In this document: one piece after another, positions 17,749-24,574 of the stretch
How the letters are laid out: the number at the start of each line of letters is the position of its first letter
Position numbering within the stretch: the stretch's first letter is position 1
From: Bacteroidales bacterium UBA1757
GTDB lineage: Bacteria > Bacteroidota > Bacteroidia > Bacteroidales > UBA1402
Direction: 5' to 3'
DNA length: 24,888 bases
NCBI GenBank assembly: GCA_002315625.1
Contig: DCHH01000016.1
Coordinates: 6,560 to 31,447, forward strand
The notes under the pieces: generated by a model
Database searches by the model: none
Told to the model about the DNA's origin: nothing
What the model saw: only the letters and a program-made list of their open reading frames with translations
Position numbers and translations under genes: made by a program

Positions 17749-18101
17749 ACGATGAGCCGCTCCAAGTGCTCGATTCTCTCCTTGAGAACCCGTATGAGCG
17801 ACTCTTTGTCACGGATGATTTTCTCGTAGTCGGCGGGATGTTTACAGGTGTCGGCCGGACGCGGTATCCTGACACTCCTGTCAACGAGGTCGGGAGCATT
17901 GATGCCGTAGAACTTTGCCAACTGTTCCAATCTCGCCCAGTTGAAATTTGTTTGCCCGGCTTCCATTTTAGAATAGGCCACTGCTGACATTTCGTTTCTA
18001 TCGGCTACTTGTTGCTGAGAGAGCCCCAATGCGAGGCGCTGGTTCTTCAATTTCTGGCCGATGCTTTTTGAAGACTCAGAAGAGAGTTTTATTTTAGGCA
18101 T
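17730..18101 (-). CDS. Small XRE-family transcriptional regulator with C-terminal coiled coil
   Basis: From the ATG at 18101 the product is 123 residues, starting MPKIKLSSESSK. An upstream extension to 18176 is open but reads AT-rich intergenic DNA, so I rejected it. Residues about 13-70 form a helix-turn-helix of the Cro/CI type, with IGQKLKNQRLALGLSQQQVA and YSKMEAGQTNFNW. The C-terminal part, IRDKESLIRVLKERIEHLERLI, has heptad spacing of Leu and Ile and should dimerise. Such small single-domain XRE proteins are common in Bacteroidetes and usually lack an assigned target. The neighbouring intergenic inverted repeat at 18215-18237 is a possible binding site, which is inference only. Its 3' end overlaps rsmG by 19 bases. 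Confidence 0.88.
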   Translation of the reverse strand: MPKIKLSSESSKSIGQKLKNQRLALGLSQQQVADRNEMSAVAYSKMEAGQTNFNWARLEQLAKFYGINAPDLVDRSVRIPRPADTCKHPADYEKIIRDKESLIRVLKERIEHLERLIVYSTDK

Positions 18102-18198
18102 AGTGCTAAAGTTGAGATGTTCAATTATTCTTATACAATAAACTTTGTTGTTCACTGCAAAATAATATATAAACATATTGATTATAAATATATTAGTG

Positions 18199-18243
18199 GT
18201 TTAATTTGATAGTGTATAGTTTAATTTGGAAACTATAAGTTTG
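18199..18243 (+). promoter_or_regulatory. Promoter and candidate operator upstream of the MBL hydrolase
   Basis: TAAGTTTG (18236-18243) is an exact TAnnTTTG -7 box, 43 bases before the ATG at 18287; no good -33 TTTG stands at 19-21 bases. Immediately upstream, TATAGTTT (18215-18222) and AAACTATA (18230-18237) form a perfect 8-bp inverted repeat with 7 bases between, overlapping the -7 box. GTTTAATTTG occurs twice, at 18199-18208 and 18219-18228, exactly 20 bases apart. A weak -33 plus an overlapping dyad fits a regulated promoter. Confidence 0.5.
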
Positions 18244-18286
18244 TATTTCAGCAAAAATTACTAATCATCAACCTAATAGATGTAAA

Positions 18287-18925
18287 ATGATTGTACGGAC
18301 TCTAACCTTCAATCCACTTTCGGAGAACTGCTATCTTCTCACCGAAGAAGAGGGATTACGCACTTTTATCATAGACCCAGGCTGCTCTACATTAAAGGAG
18401 TTTGCAGACCTGAAGCGTGTCATCGACGAGAATCATCTGATACCAGACCGTATCCTGCTTACTCATACACATTTCGACCATGCGATGGGTGCTGAGCAGG
18501 TGGAAAACGCATACGCAATCTCCACCTACGCTCATTATCTTGACGAGGACTTGCTGGTTAAAATGCAGCATTACCTCTCATTTTTCGGCTTTGAACAAAA
18601 AACGAAGAGCGTCCATTTGGCAGGATATGTGGAAGATGGAGATGAATTAAGGCTTGGGGGAACCACTATTCGGGTTATCCACGTGCCTGGCCATACCCAT
18701 GGTGGGGTGGCTTTCTATTCGCCTGAAAATAAAATGATTTTTACGGGAGACACCCTCTTCTGCGGGAGTGTGGGCCGCACCGATTTTGCTGAAGGGAGTG
18801 CTGTTGAATTGAGCGACTCCCTGCGCAGGCTGATGGCCCTGCCGCCCGAAACGGTAGTCTATCCGGGTCACGGCAACACTACGACCATCGCCTTTGAACA
18901 GAAAAATAATCCTTTTTTACAGTAG
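18287..18925 (+). CDS. MBL-fold metallo-hydrolase, glyoxalase II-like
   Basis: This 212-residue cytoplasmic protein has the metallo-beta-lactamase metal motif HTHFDH (His60, His62, Asp64, His65). It also shows VPGHTHG near residue 133, GDTLF near 155 and YPGHGN near 195, so all ligands of a binuclear metal site are present. The short length, with no long C-terminal helical domain, matches the YcbL/YqgX-type small hydrolases that resemble glyoxalase II (hydroxyacylglutathione hydrolase), which are widespread in bacteria lacking glutathione. The natural substrate is therefore uncertain. It starts at 18287 behind a -7 box and is divergent from the XRE regulator, with a 185-base AT-rich gap. It converges on the 973-residue gene, with 65 bases between the stops and no convincing terminator there. 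Confidence 0.93.
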   Translation: MIVRTLTFNPLSENCYLLTEEEGLRTFIIDPGCSTLKEFADLKRVIDENHLIPDRILLTHTHFDHAMGAEQVENAYAISTYAHYLDEDLLVKMQHYLSFFGFEQKTKSVHLAGYVEDGDELRLGGTTIRVIHVPGHTHGGVAFYSPENKMIFTGDTLFCGSVGRTDFAEGSAVELSDSLRRLMALPPETVVYPGHGNTTTIAFEQKNNPFLQ

Positions 18926-18990
18926 TTCGCAAAGGCGGGCCGCGGCAGAGATAAACCGTATGCGAGCTTTTGCCTGGGTGTCGTTGATGT

Positions 18991-21912
18991 CTATAGGAAC
19001 GGTGTGGAAAACAGGAATTCGAACGAAGTCCCCTGTTTCAGATTGTAGTTGAACCTGACGCCCATCGTCAGGCTGCAAGTCATGCGAAGCGGGTTGAAGT
19101 TGGCGCTTGCTTCCAGTCCTGCTGTCAGGTACTGCTGCCGTTTCTGCTCTCTGGCGTAGAGGTTTTCCGTCTGGAGATAATCCACGAACGGGGTCAGTTC
19201 CAACCGTTTGATGTAGGCGACGTGAGGAATCGACCAGTCTGTATTGACGGGAAAAGCGTAATCCAGCGAAAGGGAAAACATACTCGGCGCTACGACTTTC
19301 TTGAGCCCTCGGATTGAAAGCGGACTGGTAAGGTAATAGACGCTTGTGAAGCAATCCGGGAGAATCTGCCTCTGCATGGCCCCTTTCAGCTTGAAGGCAT
19401 GGTTTTTCCAGAATCCCGGAAAATAGAGATGGGCATTGGCGTAGAACACATCTGTGAACATGTTCTGGGAGGCAGCCATAGTGTAATACTGGATGTTCAT
19501 GCCGTAGCCCAGTCGGGGAAACAGGTCGCAGGCCGTCATTGCCCGATACGAGTTCCACTGAAGGCCGAAGCTCAGGATGTTTTCATAGAAAGGGCTTCCG
19601 GAAGCTTGTTTGTAGGAGTTGTTGGTGAAAGACCAGCGAACAGAAGGAACCAGCTGTCTGTTCCATCCTTTCGAATTGAATCTGAACGGAATGTAAGTCA
19701 GCAACTGGGCTTCGATGCTCTTACGCTGAGGGTTGCTGTAGAGGGTTGTATCGTCTTGAATCTCAATGTCCTGGAGGTCGGTATTGTTATAATGAAAACT
19801 ACCGGATAGCACGGGGTACCATCCTGTGTATGTGAACTTTGCGTGGCCTGCGTGGTGTCCCTGATGATATGAATAGCCAATCTGGCCGTATGCGGTCGAA
19901 AGGTCGTTCTGGGTCATTGCCATCACGCCAGGGGCGACTGCATCATACCAGCGGTTCATGTTGAAGGAGGAGAGTTCGTCCTTGTCGTAGTAGAGGGGTG
20001 CCCAGGAGTGGAAGCGGAAAAGGTGTGACGCCTTGCTGTATTTCTTTACCTGGTAATCTTTCAGTAACGTCGTGTCATTGAGGCCTTTTGGAAAAGTATA
20101 GGATTCAGCGGTTTGCGTCTGTCCTGACTGTTGAAGAAGCTGGTCGAAGAATGTCGGGGCAGGATTGCTATGGTCGGTTTCAATTCTCAATGTGGAGTCT
20201 ATTGGCTGGCAAACCACCTCAAACCCCTTGGTGGAATATTGGGTGTAGTAGAGCGCTCCGGTTTCAGTGTCGATTGACGGCTGGAAGGCCCCGAAACGGG
20301 CATTTGTGAGACGATGCAGGGTGTTGTCCTTCAAATCGACGGCGTAGAGATTGTCGGTTCCGTCCATGTCACTGTCGAAGAACAGCCGCCCGTCATGGAC
20401 CGTGAGCCGCTGGATGGTATGGCTTGATGCAGCATCCAGAATGGAACGGGCACTGCCGGATCCATCGATATCCATTCGCAAAAGTCCCAGACCAAACAGA
20501 TATTGTACGGTTATTGCCAGTTCGTGGTCGTTTATCCAAGCACTCTCCTTGAGGGTGGTACCACGGGGAAATGCCTGCTGGGTGTGGAACTGGTTGATTT
20601 CTGGCAGGTATATGACAAGCTGCGACCGGCCGTCCGGAAGGTACTCGGTCAGGGCGACTCTGCGTCCGTCGGGAGCAATTGATGGGTTGTAATAGCGGGT
20701 TTTGCGTGACAGAATATGACGTGTCCCAGTCTCGGTGTCGTAGCCCGTGAGGACGGAAAAACTTTCGTGCTCCCACCGGCCGGAAAAGACGGTTTCTGTC
20801 CAGTAGAGCCAGTGTCCCTGACCAGTCATTGTGCCGTTGATTGCACCGGTCAGGCAGAGAGGGTGGGGCTTTCCGTCGATGATTTCAACCAGTTGGTCGT
20901 TTTCTCCCTTGGCGCTCCTAATGGCAAACAACCTGCCGGATAGCATAGTGGGGTAGGAGTAGGCAACGTATCGCTTTTCCGGCGCACTGACTGGAGTGGG
21001 TGTGTCGAACGGCCCTCTCAGGGAGTCTTCGGCTTGCCAATGGGCTGTATAGACCTCTTTGGCATTTGTCCAGAGTTCGCTGATGCTGCCTCCGAGTGAT
21101 TCCTTGTAGGCCCGGTTGTAGCGGAATGGGTTACGGCTGATACCTTCAAATACGCCGGCAGTCTGTCCCTGATTGGGTGCAGCCGAAAGCCGGAGGAATC
21201 CCATTGCGTACTTGTCGGGAACGGCATCACGGTATGAGCCGAACTGGTATTTGTCGTACGAATAATGTGTATCGCTCAGAAAAAGGGCTTTGTAGGGCAT
21301 CAGAAATGACGCCTGACGGCCGCGGCCCGCATTGGAATAGCGCGTCTCAGCCCATACGGCATCACCCTCCAATAGCCCAGGCGAGAAAAAGTCAAACACA
21401 GCGGCCGAAAGCCCCTCTGACTGTTCTCCTAGTACATAGTGGAGCCCCTTGAAGAAATGTTCGCCGGCCTTTTGCATCTGGGCAACATGCCGGGTCTCGT
21501 GCAGGGAGAGGTCGCGGGCCCAGTCAAGGGCGTTTCCCTGGGCAGTGGGGATGGTGTAGAGTTCCATCCGTTTCGGAGCCCATACAACCACTCCGTTCTG
21601 CTGGGAAGAGTAGGTGTGAAGGATGACGGGTACCTGGCCGCGACTGCCGAACGTGCGCTTGCGCTGCTCTGGGCCAAAGCCCGCGTTCAGTCCGTCAAGA
21701 GAATGCCTGGCTCCGGTTTCAAAGAGAAAGGCATACTTAAAAGCAAGTGAATCAAGACCTTGGGGATAGACAATGCGGAATCCGTCAATGTCTATCTGGC
21801 TCCACCGGAGTCTTCCGGGGTCACTTCCAGTTATATGAAATTGAGCGGTCAATGCTGCCGGAAAAGACAGCACCGACAAAACAACAGCCACTATCCTCAG
21901 AAATCTGCTCAC
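18991..21912 (-). CDS. Predicted outer-membrane protein with HExxH segment, beta-propeller and beta-barrel
   Basis: The 973-residue product starts at a GTG (21912); no ATG lies between it and the upstream stop 12 bases away, and a signal peptide (about 1-23, ending LTAQ) follows at once. Three parts are visible. Residues about 30-280 contain HETRH (138-142), with Glu182 or Glu189 in LLEGDAVWAE about 40 residues later, the spacing of a gluzincin zinc peptidase. Residues about 290-590 read as TolB/PD40-type beta-propeller blades, for example IAPDGRRVALTEY and FDSDMDGTDNLYAVD. The remaining part to the C-terminus alternates aromatic strands and ends FSTPFL, like an outer-membrane barrel. I know similar unnamed proteins from Bacteroidetes, but no function. 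It is the last gene of the operon with DUF2807 and the acetylesterase-like lipoprotein. Confidence 0.8.
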   Translation of the reverse strand: MSRFLRIVAVVLSVLSFPAALTAQFHITGSDPGRLRWSQIDIDGFRIVYPQGLDSLAFKYAFLFETGARHSLDGLNAGFGPEQRKRTFGSRGQVPVILHTYSSQQNGVVVWAPKRMELYTIPTAQGNALDWARDLSLHETRHVAQMQKAGEHFFKGLHYVLGEQSEGLSAAVFDFFSPGLLEGDAVWAETRYSNAGRGRQASFLMPYKALFLSDTHYSYDKYQFGSYRDAVPDKYAMGFLRLSAAPNQGQTAGVFEGISRNPFRYNRAYKESLGGSISELWTNAKEVYTAHWQAEDSLRGPFDTPTPVSAPEKRYVAYSYPTMLSGRLFAIRSAKGENDQLVEIIDGKPHPLCLTGAINGTMTGQGHWLYWTETVFSGRWEHESFSVLTGYDTETGTRHILSRKTRYYNPSIAPDGRRVALTEYLPDGRSQLVIYLPEINQFHTQQAFPRGTTLKESAWINDHELAITVQYLFGLGLLRMDIDGSGSARSILDAASSHTIQRLTVHDGRLFFDSDMDGTDNLYAVDLKDNTLHRLTNARFGAFQPSIDTETGALYYTQYSTKGFEVVCQPIDSTLRIETDHSNPAPTFFDQLLQQSGQTQTAESYTFPKGLNDTTLLKDYQVKKYSKASHLFRFHSWAPLYYDKDELSSFNMNRWYDAVAPGVMAMTQNDLSTAYGQIGYSYHQGHHAGHAKFTYTGWYPVLSGSFHYNNTDLQDIEIQDDTTLYSNPQRKSIEAQLLTYIPFRFNSKGWNRQLVPSVRWSFTNNSYKQASGSPFYENILSFGLQWNSYRAMTACDLFPRLGYGMNIQYYTMAASQNMFTDVFYANAHLYFPGFWKNHAFKLKGAMQRQILPDCFTSVYYLTSPLSIRGLKKVVAPSMFSLSLDYAFPVNTDWSIPHVAYIKRLELTPFVDYLQTENLYAREQKRQQYLTAGLEASANFNPLRMTCSLTMGVRFNYNLKQGTSFEFLFSTPFL

Positions 21913-21924
21913 GTCTGGATTTTA

Positions 21925-23157
21925 TCAGTTGCCGTCAGGCTTCTCGATTTCGACAAATGTGGATGGAGTCCACACGAACGACACGATACTGTCGGGATGA
22001 GCCGGGTCGAATCCCTCGTAGTCGGGGCGGAGAGCATTCACGAGTGGAATATTTGCCTCTTTCATCCCTTCAATGACACATTTTGCCACCTCGTAGGCTC
22101 CGTAGGGGTTGAAATGGGTATTGTCGGCCAAATCCTTTGTCTGCCCGGGCCATGTGTTGGCTGCATAGTGGACAAAGGCATTCTTTGACGGTTCGACTCC
22201 CATAGCTTCGTACAGGGTGCGGGTCATGCGGTGAAGGTCAATCATATAGGCATCGGTCTCGGCGGCAAGCACCTTGGTGGCAGCCGGGAAGTCGAGATGT
22301 GTGTCCTGGATATGGCCTGTTGCATCAAAACTGCGACGCTGGGTCGGTGTTACCAATACTGGAACGGCTCCACGCGCACGGGCCTCATCGACATACTTCT
22401 TCATGTTGTCCCAGAACGACAGGAATGCTCCCTTGCCTTCCCCCTTCTGTTTCTGGTCGTTATGGCCGAACTCGACGAAAATGTAATCGCCGGGTTTTAT
22501 CATCGTGAGAATCTTCTTGAGGCGACGGGCGGCAATGAAGGAATTTGCAGCCTCGCCCGATTCGGCGAAGTTTGCGAAGCATACCGTCTCGTCGAAGAAA
22601 CGGGGTATCATCTGGCCCCAGCTGGCCCACGGCTCGTTGTCCTGATCCACTACGGTCGAGTTGCCGCAAAGAAATATCACTGGAACGGAATTGTTGTCGC
22701 GTATCTCAACTGTGGTGACTTTTGGGTCTGCACCGCTGAATTCCAGGTCGAGGGTGCTGTTCCAGTTTAACTTGTTGCGCTCACGCGGTTTGATTCTGAC
22801 AAACTCGCCTGCTGAAATGCATGTGTCGCGCTTGTGAACGTTGAATGACAGCTGCTTGAACTCCTTTTTCCCAGTTTCCACATTCTCGAAAAACAGGCGT
22901 CGGGATTCTCCGCGGAGTGTCGTGCTGCCGGCTTCCTTTTTGGACCCTACGGTAACCGTCACCAGATAAACTCCGTCGGGAACCTCTAACGAAATACGAT
23001 TATCAGTGGGCATTCCGGCACGGAAATCGTATTTGGCATAGACGTGAGTGCTGTCTATTTCACATACAACCGGTACGTTCGGATCGGCGTGTGTGCAACT
23101 GCAAAGAAGTGACAGGCCAAGAAGGCCGAGTACGAACGTATGTAGGTTGTTGTGCAT
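21925..23157 (-). CDS. Rhamnogalacturonan acetylesterase-like SGNH lipoprotein
   Basis: From the ATG at 23157 the protein is 410 residues; an open extension to 23289 overlaps the upstream gene and is rejected. It has a signal peptide with a lipobox LCSC (Cys21). An N-terminal beta-sandwich (about 30-155) precedes the SGNH hydrolase domain. The blocks are CGNSTVVDQ (Ser about 167), the Gly/Asn blocks with FAESGEAANS and FGHNDQK, and DNTHFNPYG with the Asp-His pair near 345. This matches carbohydrate esterase family 12, which removes acetyl groups from rhamnogalacturonan pectin. The first block has Asn where classical GDS motifs have Asp; this may be normal in the Bacteroidetes subgroup. It lies 8 bases after the DUF2807 gene and 12 before the 973-residue gene. 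Confidence 0.85.
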   Translation of the reverse strand: MHNNLHTFVLGLLGLSLLCSCTHADPNVPVVCEIDSTHVYAKYDFRAGMPTDNRISLEVPDGVYLVTVTVGSKKEAGSTTLRGESRRLFFENVETGKKEFKQLSFNVHKRDTCISAGEFVRIKPRERNKLNWNSTLDLEFSGADPKVTTVEIRDNNSVPVIFLCGNSTVVDQDNEPWASWGQMIPRFFDETVCFANFAESGEAANSFIAARRLKKILTMIKPGDYIFVEFGHNDQKQKGEGKGAFLSFWDNMKKYVDEARARGAVPVLVTPTQRRSFDATGHIQDTHLDFPAATKVLAAETDAYMIDLHRMTRTLYEAMGVEPSKNAFVHYAANTWPGQTKDLADNTHFNPYGAYEVAKCVIEGMKEANIPLVNALRPDYEGFDPAHPDSIVSFVWTPSTFVEIEKPDGN

Positions 23158-23165
23158 ATTGTAAT

Positions 23166-23906
23166 TTATTTGATGGGGGAAACTCTTCCGCTTCCTGCTG
23201 TGCTGCTCTTTATCTGCGGATTGCCCTTGTAATAGACGTTTCCGCTGCCTGCAATCGAGGTGGAAAGTTTCTGGACGGCATTGAGCCACACATCGCCGCT
23301 GCCTGCAATCTTGGCCTCGGCCTTCTGGGCCTCCAGGTCTTGAGCCTTGATGGTGCCGCTGCCGGCAATGCTGTATTCAGCATCACTTACTTTGCCCTTT
23401 CCGAAGCAGACATTGCCGCTTCCTGAGATATCGACCTCAAGGTCAACGGCTTCCAGACGGTCAGCAAACTTGATGCTTCCGCTGCCTGAAAGTTCAACAT
23501 CGAGGTCGGTCGTGTTGAGGTCGTCAACGTAGATGTTGCCAGATGAGGCCAGTTTGACTGATTCCAGATTGGCCGAGCTGACATAGACTTCCAATTTTGT
23601 CGGGAACAGGTTAACACTGAACTTGTTGGGCCGGATAATAAGAACGTCGTCCTTTACAATAAGGTCGAGGTTTTCCAGAATGTTTTTGTCGGTTTCCACC
23701 TTGAGGGTAGGTGTGCCCTTGCTCTGGGTGTAATAGACATTGCCTGGGCAGGATAGCTTGATTTCGTCGAAGTCGGCTATGTCGTACTTCTCTTTTGTGA
23801 TATTACCGTCACCTTTAATTTTGGTCACGAGGTCGAAACTGCTCAGCATGGAAACGATTGCCAGGCTGAATGTCAGGAAGATAACTTTGCGTCCGATGGT
23901 TTTCAT
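23166..23906 (-). CDS. DUF2807 (putative autotransporter adhesin, head GIN domain) protein
   Basis: The 246-residue protein starts with a signal sequence (about 1-23) and then has the DUF2807 start, KGDGNITKEKYDIADFDEIKL. The second half is a run of beta-helix rungs marked by [SA]GSG: SSG at 121, then SGSG or AGSG at 140, 161, 181, 201, 219 and 237, that is every 18-21 residues, each followed by alternating hydrophobic residues. The family is common in Bacteroidetes and its role is unknown; an envelope or surface position is likely. It is the first gene of the unit that also encodes the acetylesterase-like lipoprotein, whose start codon lies 8 bases after its stop. A good promoter precedes it, divergent from the tRNA gene. 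Confidence 0.9.
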   Translation of the reverse strand: MKTIGRKVIFLTFSLAIVSMLSSFDLVTKIKGDGNITKEKYDIADFDEIKLSCPGNVYYTQSKGTPTLKVETDKNILENLDLIVKDDVLIIRPNKFSVNLFPTKLEVYVSSANLESVKLASSGNIYVDDLNTTDLDVELSGSGSIKFADRLEAVDLEVDISGSGNVCFGKGKVSDAEYSIAGSGTIKAQDLEAQKAEAKIAGSGDVWLNAVQKLSTSIAGSGNVYYKGNPQIKSSTAGSGRVSPIK

Positions 23907-23933
23907 AGGAATTTCAGTTTATAAATAGTCCTG

Positions 23934-23964
23934 CGAAAGTACATAAAAGGAACATTAATTCAAA
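23934..23964 (-). promoter_or_regulatory. Promoter of the DUF2807-acetylesterase-973 aa operon
   Basis: On the minus strand TTTG (23961-23964) and TACTTTCG (23934-23941) are separated by exactly 19 bases, matching the Bacteroidetes promoter with one C in the -7 box. The start codon at 23906 lies 27 bases after the -7 box. Confidence 0.7.
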
Positions 23965-23976
23965 ACAATAGTGGCA

Positions 23977-24011
23977 TTTGTTGCTTTTTTGAGCGGCATG
24001 GACTAACTTCG
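23977..24011 (+). promoter_or_regulatory. Candidate promoter of tRNA-Arg
   Basis: TAACTTCG (24004-24011) resembles the -7 box and ends 13 bases before the tRNA. TTG at 23981-23983, within TTTGTTG, lies 20 bases upstream in the -33 position. The element is back to back with the minus-strand operon promoter. Confidence 0.5.
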
Positions 24012-24024
24012 CGCCCCGAATGAC

Positions 24025-24096
24025 GGTCCCGTAGTTCAATGGATAGAATATTGGATTCCGGTTCCAACGATTGGGGTTCGACTCCCCACGGGATCA
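24025..24096 (+). tRNA. tRNA-Arg (anticodon CCG)
   Basis: The 72 bases fold as a standard tRNA. The acceptor stem is GGTCCCG (24025-24031) with CGGGATC (24089-24095), one G-T wobble, and discriminator A24096. The D arm is GTTC/GAAT. The anticodon stem is TTGGA/TCCAA around TTCCGGT, giving anticodon CCG at 24058-24060, which reads CGG arginine codons. The T arm is TGGGG-TTCGACT-CCCCA. The 3' CCA is not encoded; CACA follows. Confidence 0.95.
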
Positions 24097-24134
24097 CAGA
24101 AAAGTGGCTTGCAGATTCTGCAGGTCACTTTCTG
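24097..24134 (+). terminator. Hairpin directly after the tRNA
   Basis: The outer arm CAGAAAAGTGG pairs with TCACTTTCTG with one bulged A, and the inner CTTGCAG pairs with CTGCAGG, leaving a tiny ATT loop; about 17 pairs in all. TTTAT follows. The T tract is short, but the position one base after the tRNA argues for a terminator or 3' processing signal. Confidence 0.6.
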
Positions 24135-24156
24135 TTTATCCCGTGGAATAGTCGTT

Positions 24157-24540
24157 GTGAAATGACGGAACGGGGTGTCTGGGTCATTTCGCGAGCGGCG
24201 TTTTTTGCGAGTAACGGCTTCTGATGCCCTGTGGACGGGGGTGGCGGCAAAGACGGTAATTGTGAAATGACCGGACGGGGTGTCTGGGTCATTTCGCTAA
24301 AAACAGTTTCGGCGTGGAACGGTCCACAGACCATCAGGAATGGGGTGGTAGAAAAATAGTTATTCATGAAATGACCGAACGGGCAGTTTCCGTCATTTCG
24401 CGAACGGTTGTTTCGGTAAGGGACTGCCCACAGACCCGCTGGACGGGGGTGGCGGCAAAGACGGTAATCGTGAAATGACCGGACGGGGTGTTTCAGCCAT
24501 TTCGCGAGCGGCGGTTTTTCGAGGGACGGCTTCTGTTTGT
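24157..24540. repeat. Four tandem ~104-bp units, each with a GAAATGAC/GTCATTTC hairpin
   Basis: GAAATGAC starts at 24159, 24264, 24368 and 24472 (steps 105, 104, 104). Each copy is followed after 16 bases by GTCATTTC (24183, 24288, 24392) or GCCATTTC (24496), so every unit can form an 8-bp stem. The bases around it are related too: the loop contains CGGACGGGGTGT or a close variant, and GCGAGCGGCG follows units 1 and 4. A 28-base stretch beginning GGACGGGGGTGGCGG is identical at 24233-24260 and 24441-24468, two periods apart. Unit 2 is the most diverged. The array fills most of the 478-base gap between the tRNA and the acyltransferase gene. I see no credible gene in it. Confidence 0.85.
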
Positions 24541-24574
24541 TGGCTCTTTCTCTGCTGTTTTTTGTATTGCTGTT

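Noticed and set aside
18102..18176. Upstream extension of the XRE regulator frame
   Set aside because: The added residues come from AT-rich intergenic DNA, and the ATG at 18101 gives the normal size for this type of regulator.
18926..18990. Terminator between the convergent MBL and 973-residue genes
   Set aside because: Only short imperfect complementary stretches are present and there is no T tract.
18917..19558. A 213-codon minus-strand frame overlapping the 973-residue gene
   Set aside because: It lies in another frame of the same strand within the barrel region and has no domain character; the barrel frame is continuous through it.
23158..23289. Upstream extension of the acetylesterase frame
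   Set aside because: It overlaps the end of the DUF2807 gene and would hide the signal peptide and lipobox that begin at 23157.
24157..24540. CRISPR array
   Set aside because: The repeats are imperfect, the intervals between them are about 60-70 bases and are themselves related, and no cas gene is nearby.
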